From: Firmicutes bacterium CAG:124
GTDB lineage: Bacteria > Bacillota > Clostridia > Oscillospirales > Oscillospiraceae
Length of the DNA: 32,562 bases
Assembly (NCBI GenBank): GCA_000432135.1
Contig: HF990605.1
Span: forward strand, 21,610 to 54,171
Direction of reading: 5' to 3'
The notes beneath the pieces are model-generated. The model did no database searches, was not told where the DNA came from, and saw only the letters and a program-made list of their open reading frames with translations. The position numbers and the translations under genes were made by a program. Shown here in pieces: positions 1 through 8,064 of this stretch (its first letter is position 1; every line of letters starts with the position of its first letter).

Positions 1-1541
1 TTACCTGGCGCGAGGCGAGTCTGATCGCCGAGGGGCAGCCCGACGCGCCGTACCGGCGGGAGCTTTCATGGCAGGATTTTTACCGCCGGGCCAACCGGTT
101 TGCAAACTTCCTTCTTAGCCGGAACGTCCGGCGCGGCACGAAGGGCGGCATTCTGCTGATGAACTGTCTGGAATGGCTGCCGATTTATTTCGGCATTCTC
201 AAGGCCGGGTGCATCGCCGTTCCGCTCAACTTCCGGTATGCGTCCGATGAAATTTCCTACTGCCTTGATCTGGCAGATGTGGAGGTGCTGGTCTTCGGGC
301 CGGAATTTGTTTCGCGGCTCGACCCGATTCAGGCAGGCCTGACGCGGGTAAGACTCCGGCTGTTTGTGGGCCGGAACGTGCCGGACTACGCCGAGGACTG
401 CCGCAGACTGATGGGCTTCTGTTCGTCTAGCGTCCCGCCCATCGCGCTGGACGAAGACGACGACGCGGCGATCTACTTCTCATCCGGCACGACCGGCTTC
501 CCGAAGGCGATCCTGCACCGGCACAGAGCGCTTGTCTGCTCCTGCGTGACCGAACAGCACCACCATGGGCAGACAAAGGACGACGTGTTCCTATGCATTC
601 CGCCGCTCTATCACACGGGCGCGAAAATGCACTGGTTCGGGAGCCTCATTTCCGGCGGAAAGGCCGTGCTTCTGCGCGGCGCGAAGCCGGAGTGGATCCT
701 GCGGACGGTCACGGAAGAAAAATGCACCATCGTCTGGCTGCTGGTCCCCTGGGCGCAGGATATTCTGGACGCCATTGAATCCGGGCGCGTCAATCTTGAG
801 CACTATCTGCTCGACCAGTGGCGGCTCATGCACATCGGCGCGCAGCCGGTCCCGCCCAGCCTCATCAAGCGCTGGCTCAAATACTTCCCGCACCACAAAT
901 ACGACACAAACTACGGCCTCAGCGAGTCCATCGGCCCCGGCTGTGTGCATCTTGGCGTGGACAACATCGAAAAAATCGGCGCGATCGGCAAGGCCGGCTA
1001 TCTCTGGTAGACGCGCATCCTTGACGAGCGAGGGAACGATGTTGCGCCCGGCGAGATCGGCGAGCTTGCCGTCAAGGGACCCGGCGTCATGAAATGCTAT
1101 TATAAAAACCCGGAGGCGACTGCCGAGATCCTGCACGGAGACTGGCTCTGGACGGGCGACATGGCCCGTGAGGACAAGGACGGGTTCATTTATCTGGTTG
1201 ACCGCAAGAAGGACGTCATCATTTCCGGCGGCGAAAATCTCTATCCCGTACAAATCGAAGATTTCCTGCGCAGAAATGAGAAAATCAAGGACGTGGCAGT
1301 GATCGGCCTGCCGGATCAGCGGTTGGGCGAGATTGCAGCAGCAATTATTGAGCTGAAGGACGGTGCAGACTGCACGGAGACGGAAATTCAGGACTTCTGC
1401 CGGGAGCTGCCGCGCTATAAGCGCCCGCGCCGCGTGATCTTCGCAAAAGTCCCGCGCAACCCGACGGGGAAAATCGAAAAGCCCGTTCTGCGGCAGATCT
1501 ACTGCGGCGGAAGACTTGTCGAGGAGCAGACAAAGGCATAA
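1..1541 (+). pseudogene. AMP-forming acyl-CoA synthetase, 5' partial and interrupted by an in-frame TAG
   Basis: The reading frame is open from the window edge and continues in one frame to TAA at 1539-1541, except for a TAG at 1008-1010. Both sides are clearly one ANL-superfamily enzyme (acid + ATP + CoA to acyl-CoA + AMP + PPi). Before the stop lie the nucleotide-binding motif SSGTTGFPK (about 481-507) and YGLSES (about 913-930). After it lie TGDMA, the hinge segment DRKKDVIISGGENLYP and the C-terminal PTGKIEK with the expected catalytic lysine. The stop falls between GYLW and TRILDERG, where relatives usually carry a coding residue, so one substitution explains it. Nothing else has decayed, so the lesion is recent, a base error, or read through. 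The 453-bp downstream half has an ATG at 1089 but would be only the mobile C-terminal domain, inactive alone. The gene sits directly before the ior cluster, so an aryl or fatty acid substrate is plausible but unproven. Confidence 0.85.
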
Positions 1542-1552
1542 CCTTCCCAAGC

Positions 1553-1581
1553 TTGACGAATGCAGTCGAAATGATTAAAAT
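1553..1581 (+). promoter_or_regulatory. Probable promoter of the ior operon
   Basis: TTGACG at 1553-1558 and TAAAAT at 1576-1581 are 17 nt apart. A perfect TATAAT also occurs at 1581-1586, but its spacing to this -35 box is 22 nt. A small GCGGC/GCCGC hairpin (1599-1611) and a strong AGGAGG at 1616-1621 precede the iorA ATG. The operon may therefore start here and not depend on the broken synthetase gene. Confidence 0.55.
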
Positions 1582-1628
1582 ATAATGATAATTTTCATGC
1601 GGCTGAGCCGCGAACAGGAGGAATCTCG

Positions 1629-3362
1629 ATGAAAACCCTGATGCTCGGCAACGAGGCTGCCGCGCGCGGCCTGTACGAGGCCGGATGCAGCTTTGTCTCC
1701 AGCTATCCCGGCACACCCAGCACGGAGATCACGGAATGCGCAGCCAAATATCCGGAAATTTACGCAGAATGGGCGCCTAACGAAAAGGTAGCGATGGAGG
1801 CTGCGTTCGGCGCAAGTCTGGCAGGCTACCGCAGCTTCTGCGGCATGAAGCACGTCGGCTTGAACGTTGCGGCAGACCCGCTGTTTACGCTGTCCTATAC
1901 CGGTGTGCGCGGCGGACTTGTCATCGGCGTGGCGGACGACGCAGGTATGCACTCGTCGCAGAACGAGCAGGATTCGCGCCATTACGCCATTGCGGCAAAA
2001 CTGCCGATGCTTGAGCCGTCGGACGCGGCGGAATCGCTGGCGTTCGCAAAGCTGGCGTATGAGATATCCGAAAAATTTGACACGCCGGTGCTTCTCAAAA
2101 TGTGCACCCGCGTTGCGCACGCGCAGAGCGTGGTGGAGCCGTCTGAGCGGCAGGCATTCACGCCTGTTCCCTATGAAAAGAATATTGCCAAATTTGTGAT
2201 GATGCCTGCCTGCGCCAAGGCGCGGCACCCCATTGTGGAGCAGCGGACGCTTGCCTTGCAGGCATGGGCCGAGACAGCGGAGATCAACCGCATGGAGGAC
2301 GGGGCCGACCATTCGATTGGCCTGATCGCGTCCTCGACCAGCTATCAGTACGTCAAAGAGGTCTGCGGCGACCGGTACCCCGTTCTGAAGCTTGGCATGG
2401 TCAATCCCCTGCCGGTGAAAAAAATTCAGGCGTTCGCCAAAAACGTTGAGAAAGTTATTGTTGTCGAAGAGCTGGACGGGATCATTGAGGCGCATTGCCG
2501 TGCCATCGGCGTACAGAACGTCACCGGCAAGGAGCTGTTCGGCTGCATCGGCGAATTCAGCCAGAATTACATAGCAGAAAAGCTCGGTATGCCTGTCCAT
2601 TCTGGAAAGAAACTGGACGAAGCCGTTCCAGCCCGTCCGCCGGTCATGTGCGCGGGCTGTCCGCACAGGGGTCTGTTCTATACGCTGAAAAAGAACAAGC
2701 TGACAGTGCTGGGCGATATCGGCTGCTATACGCTGGGCGCTGCCGCGCCGCTTGCCGCCATCGACACGACCATCTGTATGGGCGCGTCCGTTTCAGGTCT
2801 GCACGGGTTCAACAAAGCCTCCGGCGAAAAGAACGCAGCGAACACCGTCGCCGTCATCGGCGATTCGACGTTCATGCACTCTGGCGTGACAGGACTGATC
2901 AACATTGCGTATAACGAATCGACCTCGACCGTTATCATTCTCGACAACTCCATCACCGGCATGACCGGCCACCAGCAGAACCCGACGACGGGCTTCAACC
3001 TCAAGGGCGACCCCTGCACAAAGATCGATCTGGAGGCGCTGTGCCATGCCGTCGGCATCCGGCGCGTGCAGGTCGTCGACCCGTATGATCTGGCTGCCTG
3101 CGACAAGGCGGTCAAGGAGGAGCTGGCAGCAGACGAGCCGTCGGTCATTATCTCCCGCCGTCCGTGCGCGCTGCTCAAATACGTCAGACACCCCGGCCCC
3201 ATCGAGGCAAAGCCCGAAAAATGCGTAGGCTGCAAATCCTGCATGAAGCTCGGCTGTCCGGCCATCAGCGTGATGGGCGGAAAAGTGCAGATCGACAACA
3301 CCCTCTGCACAGGCTGCGGCCTGTGCCGCCAGCTGTGCCATAAGGGCGCGCTGGGCGAATGA
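1629..3362 (+). CDS. iorA: Indolepyruvate:ferredoxin oxidoreductase, alpha subunit
   Basis: This 577-residue protein is the large, thiamine-diphosphate-bearing subunit that oxidatively decarboxylates aryl-pyruvates (indolepyruvate, phenylpyruvate, hydroxyphenylpyruvate) to aryl-acetyl-CoA while reducing ferredoxin. The N-terminal half is the pyrimidine-binding domain (GNEAAARGLYEAG, SSYPGTPSTE). The central part has MCAGCPHRG and the diphosphate-binding region GDSTFMHSGVTGLINIAYN. The last 46 residues hold two [4Fe-4S] motifs, Cys532/535/538/543 and Cys560/563/566/570. Length and order fit the family. AGGAGG at 1616-1621 supports the ATG. iorB follows 17 bp after the stop, and the ligase and aminotransferase downstream complete an aromatic amino-acid degradation route. 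The exact 2-oxoacid preference cannot be read from sequence. Confidence 0.95.
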   Translation: MKTLMLGNEAAARGLYEAGCSFVSSYPGTPSTEITECAAKYPEIYAEWAPNEKVAMEAAFGASLAGYRSFCGMKHVGLNVAADPLFTLSYTGVRGGLVIGVADDAGMHSSQNEQDSRHYAIAAKLPMLEPSDAAESLAFAKLAYEISEKFDTPVLLKMCTRVAHAQSVVEPSERQAFTPVPYEKNIAKFVMMPACAKARHPIVEQRTLALQAWAETAEINRMEDGADHSIGLIASSTSYQYVKEVCGDRYPVLKLGMVNPLPVKKIQAFAKNVEKVIVVEELDGIIEAHCRAIGVQNVTGKELFGCIGEFSQNYIAEKLGMPVHSGKKLDEAVPARPPVMCAGCPHRGLFYTLKKNKLTVLGDIGCYTLGAAAPLAAIDTTICMGASVSGLHGFNKASGEKNAANTVAVIGDSTFMHSGVTGLINIAYNESTSTVIILDNSITGMTGHQQNPTTGFNLKGDPCTKIDLEALCHAVGIRRVQVVDPYDLAACDKAVKEELAADEPSVIISRRPCALLKYVRHPGPIEAKPEKCVGCKSCMKLGCPAISVMGGKVQIDNTLCTGCGLCRQLCHKGALGE

Positions 3363-3379
3363 GACAAGGAGGCACTGTC

Positions 3380-3952
3380 ATGGATACGAAAAATATTATG
3401 ATTGTCGGCGTCGGCGGACAGGGCACGCTTCTGGCCAGCAAGCTTCTGGGCAGAATTCTGCTGGAAAACGGCTATGACGTGAAGGTCAGCGAGGTTCACG
3501 GCATGAGCCAGCGCGGCGGCAGCGTCGTGACCTACGTGCGCTATGGCGAGAAGGTCTACTCTCCCATTATCGACAAGGGTGAGGCCGATTTTGTCCTCTC
3601 GTTTGAGCTGTTGGAAGCGGCCCGGTGGACTGAATATCTGAAGGAGGGCGGCGTTCTGCTGACCAATACGCAGAAGGTCAACCCCATGCCGGTCATTACC
3701 GGCGCGGCGGAGTACCCGAAGGCGCTGGAGAAAAAGCTTGCGGCGCTTCCCATCCGCCTCGACGCGATGGACGCGCTGGGGCTTGCGCTCAGAGCGGGCT
3801 CGGCCAGGGCCGTTAATCTTGTGCTGCTGGGCAGACTCAGCCGGTATTTCCACTTTACGGACGAGCAGTGGCAGGACGCGATTGAGAAGAGCGTCCCGGC
3901 AAAATTCCTCGAACTCAACAAGAAAGCCTTTGCGCTCGGCGCGGAGGCATAA
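3380..3952 (+). CDS. iorB: Indolepyruvate:ferredoxin oxidoreductase, beta subunit
   Basis: This 190-residue protein is the small, gamma-type subunit that pairs with IorA. It begins DTKNIMIVGVGGQGTLLASK, the glycine-rich start typical of the 2-oxoacid oxidoreductase gamma fold, and has HGMSQRGGSVVTYVRYG further on, another family hallmark. An in-frame ATG at 3359 overlaps the iorA stop, but AAGGAGG at 3366-3372 sits 7 nt before ATG 3380, so I chose 3380. Translation is probably coupled to iorA. Like other IorB proteins it has no iron-sulphur motif of its own, so electrons should leave through the IorA clusters. Confidence 0.94.
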   Translation: MDTKNIMIVGVGGQGTLLASKLLGRILLENGYDVKVSEVHGMSQRGGSVVTYVRYGEKVYSPIIDKGEADFVLSFELLEAARWTEYLKEGGVLLTNTQKVNPMPVITGAAEYPKALEKKLAALPIRLDAMDALGLALRAGSARAVNLVLLGRLSRYFHFTDEQWQDAIEKSVPAKFLELNKKAFALGAEA

Positions 3953-3967
3953 GCATAAGGAGAACCC

Positions 3968-5266
3968 ATGGAACGGTATTATCAGAAGGAAATCGAATGC
4001 GCCAGCCGGGAGCAGATCCGGACATGGCAGGACGAGCGGCTCGTCCGTCAGGTGCGTCATGTGTGGGACAATGTGCCCTATTACCGCGCAAAGATGGAGG
4101 CGGCGCACGTTGCGCCGGACGATATCAAGGGCCGGGACGATCTTTACAAGCTGCCGTTTTTGAGCAAAGCCGATCTGCGGGAGGCATACCCGTTTGGTCT
4201 TCTGGCAGAGCCGCTGGAAAAGTGCATCCGCATCCACTCTACCTCCGGCACGACCGGCAAGCGCGTCGTCGCGTTTTACACGAAGGAGGATATTGACCTC
4301 TGGAACGACTGCTGTGCGCGTGCGCTGGCAGCCGCGGGTGCAGGCCCGGAGGATGTATGTCAGGTCGCGTATGGCTACGGTCTGTTCACCGGCGGCTTCG
4401 GACTCAACGGCGGCAGTCAGAAGCTCGGCTGCCTGACGCTGCCGATGTCCTCCGGCAACACCGACCGGCAGCTGCAATTTATGGAGGATCTCGGTTCGAC
4501 CGTTTTGTGCTGCACACCGTCTTACGCGGCGTATCTGGCTGAATCTATTCACGAGCGCGGCTTGCGGGACAAGATCCATCTGAAGGCCGGTATTTTCGGC
4601 GCAGAAGCATGGAGTGAGCAGATGCGTCAGGATATTCAGAAGAGCCTCGGCATCAAGGCGTATGATATCTATGGCCTGACGGAGCTTTCCGGCCCGGGTG
4701 TTGCGTATGAATGCAGCGCGCAGACCGGTATGCACATCAACGAGGATCATTTTATCGCAGAAATTATCGACCCGGATACCGGCGAGGTGCTGCCGGAGGG
4801 AACACAGGGCGAGCTGGTGTTTACGTCGATCACGAAGCAGGCCTTCCCGCTGCTGCGCTACCGCACGCGCGATATCTGCATTCTGCGTCATGAGGACTGC
4901 CCCTGCGGGCGGACGCATATCAAGATGTGCAAGCCCATGGGCCGCAGCGACGATATGCTGATCGTCAAGGGCGTAAATGTCTTCCCGTCGCAGATCGAGA
5001 CGGTGCTGCTCGAACAGGGCTACACATCCAACTATCAGATCGTGGTCGACCGCGTCAACAACTCCGACACGCTCGATGTGCTCGTCGAGATGACGCCGGA
5101 GCACTTCTCTGACTCTCTGGCCGAGATCACGCAGCGTGAAAAGAGCCTTGTCGCCGCGCTCAAGGCAATGCTCGGCATTTTCGCACAGGTGCATCTTGTT
5201 TCCCCGAAATCCATCGCCCGCAGTGAGGGCAAGGCCATCCGCGTCATCGACAAGCGCAGGATCTAA
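3968..5266 (+). CDS. paaK: Phenylacetate-CoA ligase family enzyme
   Basis: A 432-residue AMP-forming ligase of the PaaK family interconverting aryl-acetate and aryl-acetyl-CoA. The nucleotide motif is STSGTTGK at residues 91-98, followed by IYGLTELSGPG near 234-244, RYRTRDI, and a C-terminal domain ending GKAIRVIDKR with the probable catalytic lysine. A cysteine-rich segment (HEDCPCGRTHIK) is typical of the family. AAGGAG precedes the ATG by about 6 nt. Coupled to IorAB it may run toward aryl-acetate with energy conservation, or activate aryl-acetate; direction cannot be told from sequence. It is a different ANL branch from the broken synthetase at 1-1541. Confidence 0.92.
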   Translation: MERYYQKEIECASREQIRTWQDERLVRQVRHVWDNVPYYRAKMEAAHVAPDDIKGRDDLYKLPFLSKADLREAYPFGLLAEPLEKCIRIHSTSGTTGKRVVAFYTKEDIDLWNDCCARALAAAGAGPEDVCQVAYGYGLFTGGFGLNGGSQKLGCLTLPMSSGNTDRQLQFMEDLGSTVLCCTPSYAAYLAESIHERGLRDKIHLKAGIFGAEAWSEQMRQDIQKSLGIKAYDIYGLTELSGPGVAYECSAQTGMHINEDHFIAEIIDPDTGEVLPEGTQGELVFTSITKQAFPLLRYRTRDICILRHEDCPCGRTHIKMCKPMGRSDDMLIVKGVNVFPSQIETVLLEQGYTSNYQIVVDRVNNSDTLDVLVEMTPEHFSDSLAEITQREKSLVAALKAMLGIFAQVHLVSPKSIARSEGKAIRVIDKRRI

Positions 5267-5279
5267 GGAGGAAAAGGCT

Positions 5280-5735
5280 ATGGCGATTCATCAGATTTCC
5301 GTATTTTTGGAAAACCGGGCCGGGCAGCTGGCTGAGATCACGGCGCTGCTTGCAAAAAACAATATCGATCTACGCGCGATTAATATTGCCGAGACGAGCG
5401 ATTACGGCGTGCTGCGCCTCATTGCCAGCCATGAGCCGGAGGCGTGCCGCGTACTGCGCGAGAACGGATTTATCTTCTCGGCCAGCGAGGTCGTCGCCGT
5501 CGGCGTGCCGGATGAGCCGGGCGGGCTGAGCCGCCTGCTGCAGCTTCTGGCAGAAAGGCAGATCGACGTCCAATATATGTATTCGATTTTCGGCCAGCCG
5601 AACGGGATGGCCTATATGATCCTCCGTGTTGCAGATCCGGCAGAAGTCTCGTCGCTGCTGCACACGAACGGAATGCAGCTTGCCGGTGCGGCAGAGCTCG
5701 GCATTGTTTCATCAGATCAGGAAAGGCAGGAATAA
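5280..5735 (+). CDS. Tandem ACT-domain amino-acid-binding protein
   Basis: A 151-residue protein made almost wholly of two ACT domains. Residues 2-66 begin IHQISVFLENRAGQLAEIT and residues 70-140 contain GVPDEPGGLSRLLQLLAE; both have the aspartate/asparagine-glycine turn before helix 1. ACT pairs bind amino acids and give feedback control. Here, among genes for aromatic amino-acid breakdown, a sensor of aromatic amino acids is likely. The open frame extends upstream into the ligase gene to 5136, but AAGGAGG at 5265-5271 lies 8 nt before ATG 5280, and the ACT fold starts there. No catalytic or DNA-binding domain is attached, so it probably acts through a partner. Confidence 0.88.
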   Translation: MAIHQISVFLENRAGQLAEITALLAKNNIDLRAINIAETSDYGVLRLIASHEPEACRVLRENGFIFSASEVVAVGVPDEPGGLSRLLQLLAERQIDVQYMYSIFGQPNGMAYMILRVADPAEVSSLLHTNGMQLAGAAELGIVSSDQERQE

Positions 5736-5738
5736 ACG

Positions 5739-6905
5739 ATGCAGGAAATGAGCAGAAAAAACAAATTATTCACCGACTCCGTCATTCGCCGCATGACGCG
5801 TGTGAGTCTTGCGTGCGGCGCGATCAATCTGGCGCAGGGCTTCCCCGATTTTGACCCGCCCAAGGCGCTCACCGACCGTCTGGCCGAGGTCAGCGCACTT
5901 GGCCCGCACCAGTACCCCATCACGATGGGCGCGCCGAACTTCCGGCAGGCGCTGGCCCGCAAGGCTGGTCGCTTCATGGGACGCACGCTTGACCCGGAAA
6001 CGGATATGGTCGTGACCATCGGCTCGACCGAGGCCATGGTCGACACGATCTTTGCCCTGACGAACCCCGGCGACAAGATTATCATGTTCTCCCCGTATTT
6101 TGAGAATTACCGCGCGCAGGCCATCATGGCTGACTGTGAGCCGGTTTTCGTTCCGCTGGTACCGCCGGAGTTCAATTTCGACGCAAATGTGCTGGAAGAC
6201 GCGTTCAAGCAGGGCGCGAAGGCCATTCTGATCTGCAACCCATCGAACCCGTCCGGCAAGGTCTTCACCTATGACGAGCTGAAGCTCATTTCCGAGCTGT
6301 GCATCAAGTATGACGCGTTTGCCATTATGGACGAAGTCTATGAGCATATCGTCTATGACGGCCACAAGCATATCTACATGAACAGCCTGCCCGGGATGTG
6401 GGAGCGGACGGTCAGCTGCTCAAGCCTGTCCAAGACGTATTCCATCACCGGCTGGCGGCTCGGCTACGCCATCGCGCCGCAGCCCATCATGGACCGCATC
6501 AAGCAGTACCACGACTTCAATACCGTCGGCGCGCCGTCTCCGCTGATGGAAGCCGCCGTTGTGGGCCTCGATATGCCGGACAGCTATTATCAGGAGTTCG
6601 GCGCGCATTATGCGCACATGAAAAAGCTGTTCACCGGCGGCTTAAAGCAGATCGGCATTCCGTTTACCGACCCGCAGGGCGCGTATTTCGTACTGGCTGA
6701 TATCGGCCCATATATGCGCAAGGGCGAATCCGATGTGGATTTCTGCCTCGAAATGGCGGAAAAGGTCGGCGTGGCCTGCGTTCCCGGCACGTCGTTCTTC
6801 AATGAGAACATCAATCACATCGTCCGCGTCCACTTTGCCAAGAAGGACGAGACGCTCTATGAGGCGCTTGAACGCCTGTCCCATCTGAAGGAAAAAATGG
6901 GCTGA
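5739..6905 (+). CDS. Class I/II PLP-dependent aminotransferase, probably aromatic
   Basis: A 388-residue fold-type I aminotransferase. It has NPSNPSGKV (from Asn167), MDEVYEH (Asp198, Tyr201) and SSLSKTYSITGWRLGY, with Lys232 as the probable Schiff-base lysine. The start LAQGFPDFDPP resembles the kynurenine/aromatic aminotransferase branch. It would turn aromatic amino acids into the aryl-pyruvates used by IorAB. It starts 3 bp after the ACT gene and is the last gene before a terminator, so it belongs to the same transcript. AGGAA lies upstream of ATG 5739; ATG 5748 is a possible alternative. Substrate is inferred from context. Confidence 0.9.
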   Translation: MQEMSRKNKLFTDSVIRRMTRVSLACGAINLAQGFPDFDPPKALTDRLAEVSALGPHQYPITMGAPNFRQALARKAGRFMGRTLDPETDMVVTIGSTEAMVDTIFALTNPGDKIIMFSPYFENYRAQAIMADCEPVFVPLVPPEFNFDANVLEDAFKQGAKAILICNPSNPSGKVFTYDELKLISELCIKYDAFAIMDEVYEHIVYDGHKHIYMNSLPGMWERTVSCSSLSKTYSITGWRLGYAIAPQPIMDRIKQYHDFNTVGAPSPLMEAAVVGLDMPDSYYQEFGAHYAHMKKLFTGGLKQIGIPFTDPQGAYFVLADIGPYMRKGESDVDFCLEMAEKVGVACVPGTSFFNENINHIVRVHFAKKDETLYEALERLSHLKEKMG

Positions 6906-6909
6906 TATC

Positions 6910-6946
6910 AAAAGCAGCGGCTTCCGAACCGGAGGCCGCTGCTTTT
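6910..6946 (+). terminator. Rho-independent terminator of the ior operon
   Basis: A 16-bp stem (AAAAGCAGCGGCTTCC against GGAGGCCGCTGCTTTT, one G-T wobble) closes a short loop and ends in TTTT, 4 bp after the aminotransferase stop. The symmetric A/T flanks mean it could also work on the other strand. Confidence 0.9.
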
Positions 6947-7008
6947 GCATAGCAGATGTTTTTTTCTCACATACTATCCCGACTTAATATTGGAAAGCGG
7001 GGATACGC

Positions 7009-8064
7009 ATGAAGGGATTTGCAATGCTGAGGATCGGCGAGGTCGGCTGGGTGGAAAAGCCCCGTCCGGTATGCGGGCCGTTGGACGCGGTCTGCCGTCC
7101 GCTTGCGGCGGCAGTCTGCACGTCGGACGTGCATACGGTCTGGGAGGGCGCAGTCGGCGACCGGCACGACCTGATCCTGGGGCATGAATGCTGCGCGGAG
7201 GTTGTGGAGACCGGCGCGCTGGTAAAGGACTTTCAGCCCGGCGACCGGGTGCTTGTTCCGGCCATCACGCCGGATTGGAGTTCATTGGAGGCACAGGCGG
7301 GCTATGCGATGCACTCCGGCGGAATGCTGGCCGGATGGAAGTTTTCAAATATCAAGGACGGCGTGTTTGCAGAGTATTTCCATGTAAACGACGCCGACGG
7401 AAATCTGGCGCATCTGCCGGAGGGTATGGATATTCTGGAAGCCTGTATGCTCTCGGATATGGTGCCGACCGGCTTTCACGGCGCGGAGCTGGCGGACGTG
7501 CAGTTCGGCGATACAGTGCTTGTGGTCGGTATCGGCCCGGTCGGACTAATGTCTGTGGTGGGCGCAGCCCTTCGGGGCGCGGCCAGAATCCTTGCGGTCG
7601 GAACACGGCCCGTCTGCGTAGAAGCAGCGCGGCAATATGGCGCTTCCGATTTTATCAGCTACAAAGACGGCCCCATTGACGAGCAGGTTCTGGAACTGAC
7701 AGGCGGCAAGGGCGTCGACTGCGCAATCATTGCGGGCGGCGATGCGGATACGTTCATTCCGGTCATAAAGGCTCTGAAGCCGGGCGGAAACATCGGAAAT
7801 GTCAATTATCTCGGCAGCGGAGAATATGTGCGCCTGCCGCGTGCGGAGTGGGGCGTCGGGATGGGCCACAAGCAAATAAACGGCGGTCTCATGCCGGGCG
7901 GACGGCTGCGGATGGAAAAGCTGGCCGCGCTCATGACAAACGGGCGGCTCGATGTAAAGCCGCTGATCACGCACGTTTATGACGGCTGGGACGCGCTGCC
8001 GCAGGCGCTCCGGCTCATGAAGGACAAGCCGCGCGATCTCATTAAGCCGGTTGTGCGGTTATGA
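7009..8064 (+). CDS. adh: NADP-dependent secondary alcohol (isopropanol-type) dehydrogenase
   Basis: A 351-residue zinc-dependent medium-chain dehydrogenase. Its length and residues match the clostridial/Thermoanaerobacter secondary-alcohol dehydrogenases, which interconvert ketones such as acetone and secondary alcohols. Visible catalytic zinc residues are Cys37, His59, Glu60 and Asp150. The Rossmann motif is GIGPVGLMS (174-182). Gly198-Thr199-Arg200 and Tyr218 sit at the positions that bind the NADP 2'-phosphate in that group. The four-cysteine structural zinc lobe of other alcohol dehydrogenases is absent, as expected. It begins after the ior terminator and so has its own promoter, which I could not place firmly. 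Its stop overlaps the stop of the convergent lipoprotein gene by 6 bp. Confidence 0.93.
   Translation: MKGFAMLRIGEVGWVEKPRPVCGPLDAVCRPLAAAVCTSDVHTVWEGAVGDRHDLILGHECCAEVVETGALVKDFQPGDRVLVPAITPDWSSLEAQAGYAMHSGGMLAGWKFSNIKDGVFAEYFHVNDADGNLAHLPEGMDILEACMLSDMVPTGFHGAELADVQFGDTVLVVGIGPVGLMSVVGAALRGAARILAVGTRPVCVEAARQYGASDFISYKDGPIDEQVLELTGGKGVDCAIIAGGDADTFIPVIKALKPGGNIGNVNYLGSGEYVRLPRAEWGVGMGHKQINGGLMPGGRLRMEKLAALMTNGRLDVKPLITHVYDGWDALPQALRLMKDKPRDLIKPVVRL

Noticed and set aside
1008..1010. TAG as a pyrrolysine codon
   Set aside because: The gene is not a methylamine methyltransferase, no pyl genes are visible, and simple nonsense mutation is enough; kept only as a check.
2726..5194. Very long minus-strand open frame (over 800 codons) opposite iorA-paaK
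   Set aside because: Composition is arginine/leucine-rich and motif-free, it has no ribosome site, and it lies antisense to well-supported genes; it is a by-product of GC-rich codon use.
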